From the NCBI GenBank assembly GCA_003260355.1, contig MPSQ01000002.1:105616-169615 (forward strand): a stretch of 64,000 nucleotides of DNA, read 5' to 3'. Under the pieces are notes generated by a model. The model saw only the letters and a program-made list of their open reading frames with translations, did not search any database and was not told where the DNA came from. A program made the position numbers and the translations under genes. The stretch is from SR1 bacterium human oral taxon HOT-345 (GTDB taxonomy: Bacteria > Patescibacteriota > Gracilibacteria > Absconditabacterales > Absconditicoccaceae). Positions 31,194 through 41,309 of the stretch are shown here, piece after piece. How positions within the stretch are numbered: the first letter of the stretch is position 1; each line of letters begins with the position of its first letter.

Positions 31194-32000
31194 ATGTCTA
31201 CTAGGAAAAAAATCTGATTTTGGTGTCTTGCAGTTTTGCTTGTTTCAGCAGTTTCTATTTCCTTTATGTTTTCTCATATCTCTCGTCAGCGTCAGTATTT
31301 TCTGGCTGTTATTCCTCATTTTATGATTGACCCGGTAAAAGTTCAGGATTTTTATTCTTTTTTGAAGGGGCGTTTTTTTTCTTCTCATGAAATGCCAGAT
31401 CAAATTGTTCTTCTCTCTCCTAATCATTTTTTTCTGAAACAAAAACGTGTAGAAGGACTTTGTACTTCTGGGAGAATTAGGTTTAAAGATCAGACTATTG
31501 TTGCTACTCCTTTTGTAGATGATCGTATTGCTTGTGATGGAGGGGTTTTTTATGAGAAAGGAGGGCAAACTTATACGAAAGATCATGGTTTGGGAGAGCA
31601 TTTTCGCTGGATTAATCAGTTTTTCCCTACTGTTAGAACTGTTTATCTTTTTGCTCTTCCTACACATCATATGGAGCACGCTTCTTGGCTGGCTGAAAAT
31701 ATCCAAAAACTGCCCTGAAAAACTTTGGTTATTGCTTCTGTGGATTTTTCTCATTATTTGTCAGAGGTTATTGCCGAGCAACATGATCAGGTTTCTTTTT
31801 CTGTTTTGCAGCAAAGTGAGGCTTTTGATCAACTAAGGAGATTGGATGTTGATTGCCCTGCCTGTTTGGGGGTTGTTTATCGTCTTGCTTCAAGGGAGAA
31901 AATTAGGGTCCATCAGCGATGGAGAGATTCATCAAGCACTATCGTTGGAAAGGATCTGATGGATCAAAACACTTCTAGGCAATTCCTTTGGCGGGAGTAG
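31194..32000 (+). CDS. Memo/AmmeMemoRadiSam-B family protein with membrane anchor, 268 aa
   Basis: Resembles the Memo-like family (AmmeMemoRadiSam system protein B), metal-binding proteins related to extradiol dioxygenases with unsettled function. Marks: QIVLLSPNHF, DDRIACDGGV, KDHGLGEHFRWI, LVIASVDFSHYLS and a C-terminal CPACLGVVYRL. Unlike usual members it begins with a basic N-terminus and a membrane segment (FWCLAVLLVSAVSISFMF), so it is exported or anchored. TGA is Gly twice (KKIGFW, KLPGKTL). ATG 31188 in frame is an alternative start. No radical-SAM or AMMECR1 partner lies nearby. Confidence 0.75.
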
Positions 32001-32837
32001 TGTTTCTGCATCTTTTTCGCGTGTTTTTAGTGTCGGTTTGTATAATCCTTCTAGGATGATTGTTGCTTTCCCTTTGGGTAGATTTTCATAGATTCGTTTT
32101 TGGTATAGTCATGGAACTCTAATGCAGCCATGCGATCTTGGTAGACCATCACTTCGTCCTTGGTGAAGAAAAATGCCTTTGAAAACTTTTAGAGAATAGG
32201 GCATAGGTGCATTTTGATAGGTTTTTGATTTGCGGAAAATCTCATCGTGGCTCAGTGGGTATCTTCATTCTGGAGTCTGGTTTCCTCTTGTGCCTATCGA
32301 AACGTGAGTTGCTAATTTTAGTGTTCAGTTTTCGTAATAGGCGAGGGCGTTTCTTCCGTTTTCGCACTGGCTGACTATGAGTATATGATCAGATTTATTT
32401 TGTTTGTATTTAGAAAAAGGAGCTTTTTCAAGTAATGTATCAAGTTGTTCGGGAAAATACTTTTTTAATTCTGGATAGATCAAAGGTATATCGATGCTGT
32501 CGCTATTCTTGAATAAAGTTTTGTGTGTAAAATGTGCTGAGTCTCTGGCGTATTTCTCTCTTAATATCTCATAAACTTGTGATACTCCGATTAAGTTCCC
32601 ATAAGTAGGATCTATTATTTTTTTGCTTCATCGCAGCGGTCCTCCTTCTAATTCAGAAATTTTTACTTTGTAACTTTGTGAGGAATCTATCTTCTCTGAA
32701 AGACTTTCTTCTTGATTTAATTCGAGGGGTTCTTTGGTAGATAAGATATTTAGAATTTCTTTTTTTGTATTTTCTGGATATATTGTTTCCAGTGCTAGTG
32801 TGCTTATTCATAGCATCAGTGTGTTTTTCCATCTCAT
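31833..32837 (-). CDS. L,D-transpeptidase (YkuD family), 334 aa
   Basis: Cross-links peptidoglycan stems outside the membrane using a Cys nucleophile. Short signal peptide (MRWKNTLMLGISTLALE); the YkuD domain has FKGIFLHQG (His about 225), then SHGCIRVPG with His236 and Cys238. CGA after HQG may be Trp. Start supported by AGGAG eight bases upstream and by a promoter. The domain ends near ILEGLYKP; the frame then runs about 65 codons on, the last 168 bp antisense to the Memo gene with codons in register. The true C-terminus may be as annotated or the stop may have been lost. Confidence 0.85.
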
Positions 32838-32872
32838 CAAGATAACTCCTGAAAAATAAAAAAAGATTTGGA

Positions 32873-32900
32873 ATTATAATTTTCTACAATAAAAAAGCAA
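32873..32900 (-). promoter_or_regulatory. promoter of the L,D-transpeptidase gene
   Basis: On the minus strand TTGCTT (32895-32900), 16-bp spacer, TATAAT (32873-32878), 36 bp before the ATG. Confidence 0.65.
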
Positions 32901-32977
32901 TCTCTACTTTTCTTTTTTTGTTTTCTTTACTTTTTGTGTTGACAATTTTTTGTATAGCAGAATGTGTTTATAATTCC

Positions 32978-33005
32978 TTGACTTTTACTTTCTGAACTTT
33001 ATACT
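32978..33005 (+). promoter_or_regulatory. promoter of the 64-aa membrane protein gene
   Basis: TTGACT (32978-32983), 16-bp spacer, TATACT (33000-33005), 27 bp before the ATG. A TTGACA at 32939 and TATAAT at 32969 are 24 bp apart and do not form a normal pair. Confidence 0.65.
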
Positions 33006-33031
33006 CTCTGGGTTAATAAAAAAATAAGGAA

Positions 33032-33226
33032 ATGAAAAGAAAATACTCAGATTTTTTCAGTACTATCCTCTTGTTGACTGTGATGATACTCTTGTTTGTG
33101 TTCGTCTTGTCGCTTCTTTCTGGAGTTTGGTATTGTATCGGGATTAGTTTTGCTGCTTATGTCCTTGCACTTGGGGGATCTCATTATTATGAGTTCTCCT
33201 ATGATGAACAACTTCCCCCTGAATAG
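33032..33226 (+). CDS. small two-span membrane protein, 64 aa
   Basis: MKRKYSDFFS is followed by two hydrophobic segments (TILLLTVMILLFVFVLSLL and YCIGISFAAYVLAL) and an acidic tail ending LPPE. It has its own promoter 27 bp upstream and an immediate terminator whose stem begins inside the last codons, so it is a stand-alone gene. No TGA used. Family unknown. Confidence 0.7.
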   Translation: MKRKYSDFFSTILLLTVMILLFVFVLSLLSGVWYCIGISFAAYVLALGGSHYYEFSYDEQLPPE

Positions 33227-33239
33227 GGGGATTTTTTTG
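33215..33239 (+). terminator. terminator of the 64-aa gene
   Basis: CCCCCT (33215-33220), loop GAAT, AGGGGG (33225-33230), then seven T. It overlaps the stop codon. Confidence 0.85.
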
Positions 33240-33272
33240 TGTTGCAAAGTTGAGTATTTTTTTGAGATTGGG

Positions 33273-33300
33273 TTGTTTTTTTGAGGAATCTTATTATATT
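33273..33300 (+). promoter_or_regulatory. promoter of the CapA-like gene
   Basis: TTGTTT (33273-33278), 16-bp spacer, TATATT (33295-33300), 26 bp before the ATG. Confidence 0.55.
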
Positions 33301-33326
33301 GGAGGTCTTTTATCCTTGTACGAAAT

Positions 33327-34463
33327 ATGGTAAGGAAGCAAGTATTGGTGATTTTGATGGTGGTTTTCTTTTTGTGATGAGCGGGGCTACTTTTTGCCAG
33401 TTCGTTTGGTGGCTTAAATGTTGAATCATTTATTATGGGTTCCTGAGCGGTTGTTCCTACTCAAAAAGAAGAGGTGCAACTTGTGGTTGGTGGAGATATT
33501 ATGCTTTCCAGGAATATTGGATGGCTCGCTAAACAAGAGGGGTATGATCGTACCTTTTCTGGTCAGAATTTTAATCCTCTTTCTCAATTTTCGTGCTATG
33601 CATCAGGAGACTGTCTGCTCTACTTTAATCTTGAAAGTATGTTTTCTGCTAAAGATAATGATCAGCCAAAGTGAGGCTTTACCTTTCGTGCTAATACAGG
33701 GAATATTCAGACCTTGCTTGATTTGCAGGGGAATAATGAATTAGTGCTTTCACTCGCGAACAACCACACTAATAATGCCTGAGGAGATGGGGTAGAGTTG
33801 ACTCGTCATCGACTTTTTGCTCATGAAATTGGACATTTTGGAGCGGGGAATACTACCTGAGAAGCAGAGGCTTTTTATTCTACTCGTAAAGGGTGAATAA
33901 AATTTTGTTTTCAGGCTTTTTCTTATGATTGAACTCATTGAATTTACGGAAAGAAAAGTCTCGCCTGGAATCCGCTTAGTTTGCCTTTGATGACCGGGAC
34001 TCTTCATGCGATGGAGCAAGATCTTTGTGATGTGAAGGTATTAGGGCTTCATTGGTGAGCAGAATATCGCTTCCAACCAGCGAAATGGCAGATTCTCTTG
34101 GCACATCAGCTTGTCGATGCTGGAGCTGATATTCTTCTTGGAGGGCATTCACATGTTCCTTGACCTTATGAAATTTATAATGGGAAGCCGATTTTTTATT
34201 CTTTTGGAAATTTTCTTTTTGATCAAGATTGGGGTATGAAGACCTCTGTTGGAGAATTTGATTTTAACTATGATCATGAACTGAAGAAAAATAGAGTGCC
34301 TACGTATATTCCCCTATTGGCTTCATTACAAATTGAAAAAAATGGCACAGGTATTCAGATTTCTTTTCTTCTATTTAAAATGGCTCGTTTATATAAAGGA
34401 ATTTTCTCTCCTCTTGATGATGAAACCTTTTCTGGTATGATGGAGCATTTGGTGTTAAAATAG
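33327..34463 (+). CDS. CapA-family metallophosphatase-like protein, 378 aa
   Basis: Family of poly-gamma-glutamate capsule proteins (PgsA/CapA) with a calcineurin-like fold; exact substrate here unknown. N-terminal membrane segment (VLVILMVVFFLGGAGLLFASSF), then VQLVVGGDIMLSRNIG, FNLES, LSLANNHTNNAGG, GHFGAGNT, VLGLHWGAEY and LLGGHSHVPGP..IFYSFGNFLFDQ, the expected metal-site motifs with Asp, Asn-His and His-x-His. Twelve or so TGA are read as Gly, several inside these motifs (HWGAEY, HVPGPYE). Start supported by the promoter. Probably a cell-surface polymer enzyme. Confidence 0.9.
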
Positions 34464-34546
34464 TCGGTGAAGTCTGTCTTTTGATTTTGTTTGAGTTTTA
34501 GGTGTCTTGCTTCTTGATTGACTTTTATTTTGTGACCTTTGGATTT

Positions 34547-34939
34547 ATGTGGTGATTCTTTGTCTTGTGATTTGTTGTAGGGGCGGTGATCGCGTATTTG
34601 ATCTTTTATTTTCAGTATGAGAGAAGGGAAATCGTTTCAGAACTTAGGAAAAACCTAAAGTCTGCGAATGAACAGCTCAGTTATCTTCAAGAAGAGATGG
34701 AGGAATTGACCGCGCAAAACCAGCTTTTTAGAGAAAAAACTACAGAGCTTCTTGAGAAAAATGATGAACTTTCAGATGTTGTGGCAGAATTGGGAAAGTA
34801 TTATGTTCATATGAAAAAAGCTTCCGAAAAGACGGCAGAACTTTCTAAATTTTTGCATGAGCCAGATGAGGAGATGGCACTAAAACTTGATACTTTGTCA
34901 GAAAAAACTGAACGTCAGTTGAAGAACCGTTTTTTTTAA
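34547..34939 (+). CDS. membrane-anchored coiled-coil protein, 130 aa
   Basis: MWGFFVLGFVVGAVIAYLIFYF is a single N-terminal membrane segment whose first two inner glycines are TGA. From about residue 27 to 125 the protein is a heptad-rich coiled coil (SELRKNLKSANEQLSYLQEE, LLEKNDELSDVVAELG). It ends RQLKNRFF. Resembles small LapA- or septum-associated anchor proteins only in general layout; no family claimed. Sits between CapA and the relA promoter. Confidence 0.75.
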
Positions 34940-34959
34940 TTAAAAATTCTTCTTTTCTC

Positions 34960-34987
34960 TTGACTATTTATCAATTATTCCTATTCT
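34960..34987 (+). promoter_or_regulatory. promoter of relA/spoT
   Basis: TTGACT (34960-34965), 16-bp spacer, TATTCT (34982-34987), 34 bp before the ATG. Confidence 0.55.
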
Positions 34988-35021
34988 TTGGCGTAGTCTT
35001 TTATTTTTTCTGCCTAGAGAG

Positions 35022-37256
35022 ATGGATATCAAGGAGATAGATAGTTTTTTTGACTATCAGATGACCTTTGATGAGGATCCGCTTTTTTTGCTTGATGAAA
35101 TTATTGCTCAGGCTTCGGCTTATCTTCCAGCGGAACAGATTGAAGGTATTAAACATGCCTACACTTTTACTAAAGCTGCTCATGCTGGAGTTAAGAGGCT
35201 TTCTGGAGAGCCGTATATTGTTCATCCTCTCAAGGCAACGCTTTTTTTGATGGAGCTTAAGCCCGACTTGGCATCTATTCAAGCTTGTATTATGCATGAT
35301 GTGATTGAGGATACGCCGATAACTCGTGAAGAAGTTGCTGCTGAGTTTACCGAAGAAGTAGCGGAAATTTGTGAGGGCTTGGTTAAGGTTTCAAAAGTGA
35401 GGTATCAAGGAGAAGATCGTCATTTGGAAACGATAAAAAAGACCTTTCTTGCGATGGCGAAAGATTTGAGGGTGATTTTTGTGAAATTGGCTGATCGTAT
35501 TCACAATATTCAGACTTTGCAGTTTCATCCAGAAGAGAGGAAAAGGCTGAAAATTGCAGAAGAAACCCTAAAAATTTATGTTCCAATTGCTAAAAGGCTC
35601 GGGCTTTATCATTTTCAACTTCTTCTCGAAAATGGTTCTTTTGCTACAATGAAACCGGAGGAGTTTTCCAGAATTTTGAGCTATTTGAAAAAATATTTTC
35701 GTGAGGGAGAAAAATATACTGAAAAGGGAGTGAAAATGCTGACAGGGATGCTTCATAGAGAAGGGGTTCAGAATTTTGAGGTCAAGGGAAGAATTAAAAG
35801 TCCCTATAGAGTATATGAAAAGCTTTCCAAAAAGTATCATGAGACCGATATTTCTACAGTAATGGACCTGCTTGCTTTTAGGGTGATTACTCAGAGTGTC
35901 GGTGATTGTTATATGGTTTTGGGGGTTATCCATAAGTATTATATTCCACTTATCAAGAAGATTAAGGATTATATTGCGATTCCAAAATTTAATGGTTATA
36001 AGAGTATTCATACGACTGTTTTGGGGATGTTTCGTTTTCCTGTGGAAATTCAGATTAGAACTCAGGAAATGGATGATGTGGCGGAGTTTGGAGTCGCTGC
36101 TCATTTTGCTTATGCAGAAAGCAATGCTCCAACCGTGGTTTCTGAGCAGCAGTGAGTTTGGATTCAAAAGCTTCAAAAAATTGTAGCAGATTATACCGAT
36201 TCTTCTGAGAAAGAAAGGTTCAAATCTCAACTTAATATTGAGGTCCTTGATAAAACGATATTTATTTATACTCCGAGATGAGATATTAAGGAGCTTCCTG
36301 CTGGATCAACGGTTTTAGATTTTGCTTTTAGTATTCATAGTGCTATTGGGCTCAGATTTAAGAATGCTATTGTGAATTGACAGATTAGACCGATTAGCTA
36401 TAAGCTAAAAACTTGAGATATTGTGAATATCAATACCTTTAAGAATAGGTATGTTGCGAATAAACACTGGATCGAGTTTTTGCGTACTCCATCAGCGAAA
36501 AATCAGCTTTTAAAATATTTAAAAACTATAGAAAGAGAGACGCGTTTGGAGGAAGCAATTGATGGTTTGAATCAGTATTTGAAAGATTTGGGTCTTCCTT
36601 TGTTTCGTAGTGATAGAGATAAAATTCAGAAGCTGGATAATCCTCTTGAGGTGGAGAGGAGAATTTTGATGGTATTGGATAAGCAAGATTCCTATGGAAA
36701 TATTGTAAGGCTGGCTTATCCTGATTTGCTTAAAAATGTCGTGGAGAAAAGTATTATCAAAGATACTGGTGAACTCAAAGATACTTTAAAACAAGAGATA
36801 AAAAATCAGAATTCAACTTTTTCTGTTATTGTTGATAATGACAAGCATTTGAATTGTACTTTTTGTCCGGAGTGTCATCCTAAGCTTGGAGATAAAATTA
36901 TCGCAAAATCTACTAGACAAGGAATTAAAGTTCACACTATGCATTGTAAAGCGTTAAAGACTATTTCGTTTGATTCTCTTTTGGAAGCTCATTGGGACCA
37001 AGAAAGCCCAAATCGTTATCACTTTGAGCTTCAGATCAAATTTTCTTCTCGTGAATTGACGATCGTAGATTTTCTTCAGGTTTTTTCTCAATTTAATGTG
37101 CAACTTTCAGAAATATCTATAAAGCACGGAGAAAATGCAGAGGTGATTGTTGATTTTGAATTGCAAGTGGATAATCCATCAAAAATCGCTTTTATTCTGA
37201 AAGACTTGAAAAAGTTTTCCCTTTCCTTAGAAATTCTGAAGAAAGTGATTTTTTAG
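35022..37256 (+). CDS. relA: bifunctional (p)ppGpp synthetase/hydrolase RelA/SpoT, 744 aa
   Basis: Makes and degrades the alarmone (p)ppGpp. Order: HD hydrolase domain (GEPYIVHPLKATLFL, IMHDVIEDTP, LADRIHNIQTL; residues about 45-190), synthetase domain (GRIKSPYRVYEKLSKK, MDLLAFRVI, KFNGYKSIHTTV, EIQIRTQEMDDVAEFG; about 245-390), TGS domain (IFIYTPRGDIKELPAGSTVLDFA), a helical/zinc-finger region with CTFCPECHP, and a C-terminal ACT domain. Both catalytic motifs look intact. TGA encodes Gly five times, all between residues about 378 and 467. Length is that of a full Rel protein. The next gene follows after 22 bp. Confidence 0.96.
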
Positions 37257-37278
37257 TTTTTATTTTTTTGTTAATATT

Positions 37279-37848
37279 ATGGCAAGTGGTTTTCTCTCAG
37301 GAGTAGAACAAATAGCGGAAAGCTGAGTTCTCCCTTCGACTGTCGATACTGTGGCGCAGCCGCAGGTGCCGGAATTGGTAGTTAATCTTCAAAATCTTGG
37401 TTCTTGAACTGATGTAGTTTCACTTATTTCTGGATATTTCCCATTTTTGGCTTCTTATTCAGATCGTGAGCTTTTGCTGTTTGGTTTTTTGGCTTTGGTT
37501 TGGCTTCTTTGTGCAATTTGGACCTTGAGAGACGCGATGGCGAGGAGTGATAGTTCATTTTACCAGTTTTTTTCTGTCCTTTTGATAGTTGTTTTGACTC
37601 CGGTTTTTGGTTTGCCGCTTTATTTGGCGTTTCGTCCTTTGGTATATAAACGAGAAAAAGGATCTTGGAGAGAGGCTTTGGAACAGACTGTTGTGGAATG
37701 TCCTCATTGTCGCGGTTTGAATTCTGTTTCTCATAAGGTTTGTGCTCGGTGTGGGGAAGCTTTGTGTGTTGAGTGTAGGGAATGTCATAGTAAATATTCT
37801 GGTCAGTTTGCATATTGTCCTGAATGTGGAGCTCCAAATATTGAATAG
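37279..37848 (+). CDS. two-span membrane protein with double zinc ribbon, 189 aa
   Basis: An N-terminal Gly/Ser/Val-rich region (two TGA glycines), two membrane segments (LLLFGFLALVWLLCAIW and FSVLLIVVLTPVFGLPLYLAF) and a C-terminal double zinc ribbon: CPHC, CARCGEALC, CREC and CPECGAPN. The ribbons probably face the cytosol. It follows relA closely; a pilin-like protein gene with its own promoter comes next. No specific function assigned. Confidence 0.8.
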
Positions 37849-37877
37849 TTGCTTTTTGGGGAGATTTGGAGTATACT
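37849..37877 (+). promoter_or_regulatory. promoter of the pilin-like gene
   Basis: TTGCTT (37849-37854), 17-bp spacer, TATACT (37872-37877), 32 bp before the ATG; it begins right after the previous stop codon. Confidence 0.6.
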
Positions 37878-37908
37878 TAGATCGTTTAGTGGATAAAAAA
37901 CTAATAAA

Positions 37909-39096
37909 ATGTTGTTGATGCTTGTGTTGATCGTAATGATTATTAGTTTAGCACTTTTGCTGGCACTTTTTTCTGGTTTTTTTCCTTTTGTGCGTACATA
38001 TGGGAATGTAATGCAATATTCGACTGCCTATTATGGGGCAATTTCTGCTCTTGAAAGGTGAGTCTTGGCCGTAAGGTATACCGGGCCTGGTTTTGATTGA
38101 GAGTCTGGTCGAGAGAGTACTGCTGCAGCTGTTCTTGCTACTGGAAAGGGTAGTGATAGTAGAATTGATAACTTTTATACTTACGGCAATGGTTCTGATA
38201 CTATGGTCTGGAAAGTGCATTCTAGTACTGATAGGATTCCTTCTACTTGAAACGGGGATGTTGATCCTGCTTTTATAGCGAGAGATAATCTTGATAGTAG
38301 GAATTATAATATGTTGAATTACTCAACTACAGAGCTTATCCCGTTGTGAACCGTCGGAGTTGTTGCGTCTAATGATTATTATATTCCGATGTCCGGATTT
38401 AATCTGCATGTTCCAGATTTTTCTTTGGTTGGAACATTCAGACTTAATCCTTTTTTGTTTGGAAAGTTTGGTACTGGAACTTCGGGTTGAGGATGAGCGA
38501 AGCTTTGTACGTCTTCTTGTCCTGGTGCTCGTTTTGGGGAGGAATGGAGAGATGAAAATCAGGTTGTTGCCTCATGGACGATAAAGGGAAACTATGGAGA
38601 TACTGAGTATACTCTGCTTCCATTTAATGCTCCCAATTTTAACAGGGGGGTTATTGAAGAGTGGGATACGTTGATAAGAAAAGAAAATATTAATCAAAAT
38701 TCATGAACACAAAAGAATATTGTTTTTTGAGAAAATAGGCATCCTCTTAATCATGATAATAATCAAGCTCGTTTTAGTTTTAATATTATTTCTAAGAATG
38801 AAGCTCAATTGAGTGCCTTGGAAACTTTTGCTAAAATTTTAACGAATGGTAATGTAAAAAATTCTTATTTAACTTTTTCTTTGGCGAATTATCTTTGGAC
38901 GCAGGGAGGACATTTAGGAAGGAATCTTTATCCTTTCTTGGAATACGAGTTTCATACACTTCATGGAGTCAGGATTTCTGATAGATTTTTTACTATTCAA
39001 GGAGAAGGGAAGGTATGAAAATATCATATCAAGCTCCAACTAAAAAAGCCAACGCTTAAACAGCCAGCTTTGGGAAGTTTTACTATTATTTTTTAG
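37909..39096 (+). CDS. pilin/PilX-like exported protein, 395 aa
   Basis: The N-terminus (MLLMLVLIVMIISLALLLALFSG, no basic leader) is a long hydrophobic helix followed by FVRTYGNVMQYSTAYYGAISALERGVLAVRY, the amphipathic continuation typical of PilX-like minor pilins and type II pseudopilins. The 300-residue rest is Asn/Ser/Thr/Gly-rich and exported-looking, with a CTSSCPG pair. Nine or so TGA glycines. Not a confident family match: no GFxxxE cleavage motif is seen. It is followed after 5 bp by the solute-binding-like gene. Confidence 0.65.
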
Positions 39097-39101
39097 GCTT
39101 T

Positions 39102-40289
39102 ATGAAGAGTCAACTTAAGCAGGTTTTCTTTTTGTCGATTTTTGGGTTTCTATGTACTGCGTTTGTCTTTTTTGTTCCACGAGGCTCTTCTTCTACCGAA
39201 GATGAGGGAGGGCAGGCTTGATGAGTAGTTTCACAAGAAGAAAAATCAGAATTTTCTTGAGATGTTCTGCCTCCTGTAGCTAATCTGTTTACCTGAACCT
39301 TGACTATTGCAGTTGGGAAATTTGCTGATTATCCAATATGGAAGACTTTTGCAGACTCATTTTCCAAAAAATACGGATGAAAGGTGCGTTTTTTGACAGG
39401 AGATGTTGTTTCTGGTGCCGATTTGCTTCTTTTGGCGTATGATGATTTTACTGGGCTTGCTCATCAATCTTTACGTTTTCAAGAGGATTTGAAGCCCTTT
39501 TTTATTCCACAATTGCGTAGCTTCTTTGATGAACAGTCAGATTTCCTTCCTGTTGCTGTGGATCCTGCGGTGATGGTTTGACTTTCCTGACTAGAAGAAG
39601 GATTAGATGGGTTAGAGTATTACTTTTCACAGTGGACGCCTAAAACTGCACTTTCTTCCTTTTCTTTTGGGCTCTTTAATGATCCGAACTTGAAGGATCA
39701 GAATTTGCTTTTGGCACAACAATTGGAAGATTTTATTAAGTTTAATGATGTTGGAGCTTTTAGTCAATGGCTTGAAATGAACGTTCTTTCTCCGGATCAG
39801 CAGAAAAAGCTTTGAGAACTCGCGGCTTGATCATCCCAGGTGGATCATCTTTTGCTACTTCGTAAAATTATAGGAATTGAGTTTATGTTTCATTCTTCAG
39901 TGCCTTTTTATCCGAAAGATCCGAATTCTCAGGAAAAAATTGTTTCTTATTTGTTTCCGTACCAATATGTAGGGTTGCCTGTTAGGCTTTATGGCTTTGT
40001 GATTCCTAAAGCTACGAAAAATCGTGCAATGGTAGATCAGTGGCTTCTTGAATATATGAGTACCGCTTCAGAAAAGGGTGCTCAATTCTTGATTCCACGT
40101 ATGTTTCCTGTTTTTCGTGATCAGTTTAATAAACTATGTGGGGATACAGCATGTGGATTGCCTTCTGATTTTTTTATTTTGAAAGATGGAAACGCGAAAA
40201 TTCAGAGATTCCTTCAGGATAAACTGTTGAAAAAGGTGATCGAAAAAAAGATTCAACCTGACTTGTATTTAAGGGAGGCTTCTGTATAA
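39102..40289 (+). CDS. solute-binding-protein-like exported protein, 395 aa
   Basis: Signal/anchor segment (VFFLSIFGFLCTAFVFFVPRG), Ser/Glu linker, then LTIAVGKFADYPIWKTFADSFSKKYG, which looks like the opening of family 1-type extracellular solute-binding proteins, and YGFVIPKATKNRAMVDQWLLEYM later, also in that style. Eight or so TGA glycines. There is no permease or ATPase gene next to it, so a transport role is doubtful; it may have been recruited to the pilin-like neighbour. Function not assigned. Confidence 0.65.
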
Positions 40290-40319
40290 TCTTTTCGTTT
40301 TTATTTTTTTTTGAAATGG

Positions 40320-40607
40320 ATGATTGAAGAATTCGCAGCGTTTTTAGCGGAGTATAATGTCGTTGGAATGGCGATAGGTCTCCTTATTGCTGTTAAAGTC
40401 GGTGATTTTGTGAAGACAATTGTTGAGGATTTAGTGACTCCATTGTTTTTTGCTCCTTTGTTTAAGAAACTCAAGATTGATAAATTGGAGGATCTTTCTC
40501 GACATGGTGTTTTGTATGGAAAGGCACTTGCTAGATTGATCGACTTTTTGATTACAGCATTTTTGGTGTTTCTTGTGATTAAGTATTTTGGTGTTGTGAA
40601 AAAGTAA
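40320..40607 (+). CDS. mscL: MscL-like mechanosensitive channel, 95 aa
   Basis: Pressure-relief channel of the inner membrane. MIEEFAAFLAEYNVVGMAIGLLIAV corresponds to the MscL amphipathic helix and TM1; VGDFVKTIVEDLVTPLFF continues it; TM2 is LIDFLITAFLVFLVIKYFG. At 95 residues it is shorter than usual (about 130), with a reduced periplasmic loop and no C-terminal bundle. The ATG at 40320 is preferred to the upstream TTG. Confidence 0.75.
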   Translation: MIEEFAAFLAEYNVVGMAIGLLIAVKVGDFVKTIVEDLVTPLFFAPLFKKLKIDKLEDLSRHGVLYGKALARLIDFLITAFLVFLVIKYFGVVKK

Positions 40608-40853
40608 AAGGAGATTAAACCGTTCCCTTTAAGGGCTGTTGATTATTTATCTGTTTGCTTGTCTTGGTTTACTCAGATTAATTCAATGGTTTTTCTTGTA
40701 GATTCAAGAATGGTCTAAGAGAATTGGCTTTTGGTGTTTTTTTAGAGGTAGAAAGTACTTTGTAATCCAGGCTTGTTTCTCTTTGCGGTTTTGTTATGTT
40801 TTTTTGTTTTGAAGTACTTATTAGAGTGAAGTCAGATTTTTTATTTTATTAGT

Positions 40854-41249
40854 ATGATTGTGATGGATTTTGGAAAGATGGGAGAGCTCAAGAAGATGTA
40901 TGATAAGTATAAGGAGCTTCAAAAGGCACTCAAGAATTTAGTAATTAGGGCGAAAGAGGGTGAGTTTGTAGATGAAAATTGAGAAAAATGAAGTAGTATC
41001 GTTATTGATATGACGGGGGAAATGAAAATTAGGGATTTTAAAGTCAATGAAATTGCTCTTCTCGATCCTGCGAAAAAAGTCGTTTTGGAAGAATTGGTGG
41101 TAAAGGCTTTTCAAAAGGCTCAAAATAAGGCTCAAGAAGTCGCAGCAGAAAAGACAAAGGATATTCTCGGTTTTGATCCTAGCAATCTGGCTGGAATGCT
41201 TGGAGGCGGAAATTGAGGAGGAATGCCTAATATTCCAGGATTATCATAG
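40854..41249 (+). CDS. YbaB/EbfC nucleoid-associated protein, 131 aa
   Basis: Small dimeric DNA-binding protein, often near recombination genes. MDFGKMGELKKMYDKYKELQKAL is the N-terminal helix; SIVIDMTGEMKIRDFKVNE the beta sheet; VVLEELVVKAFQKAQNKAQEVAAEK the second helix; the tail is Gly-rich (MLGGGNGGGMPNIPGLS). Three TGA are Gly, one of them in the tail and two flanking the first strand. ATG 40863 is an alternative start. Confidence 0.88.
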
Positions 41250-41265
41250 GAACTTTTTAAGAATT

Positions 41266-41291
41266 AACAAAGAAAAGTTTGTTGATTTTTA
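41266..41291 (+). terminator. weak terminator after the YbaB gene
   Basis: AACAAA pairs with TTTGTT around a 6-nt loop, followed by GATTTTT. AT-only stem, tentative. Confidence 0.35.
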
Positions 41292-41309
41292 ATTGTTTAT
41301 TTTTTTCCT

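Noticed and set aside
32939..32974. TTGACA and TATAAT upstream of the 64-aa gene as a promoter pair
   Set aside because: They are 24 bp apart; a properly spaced TTGACT/TATACT pair lies just downstream.
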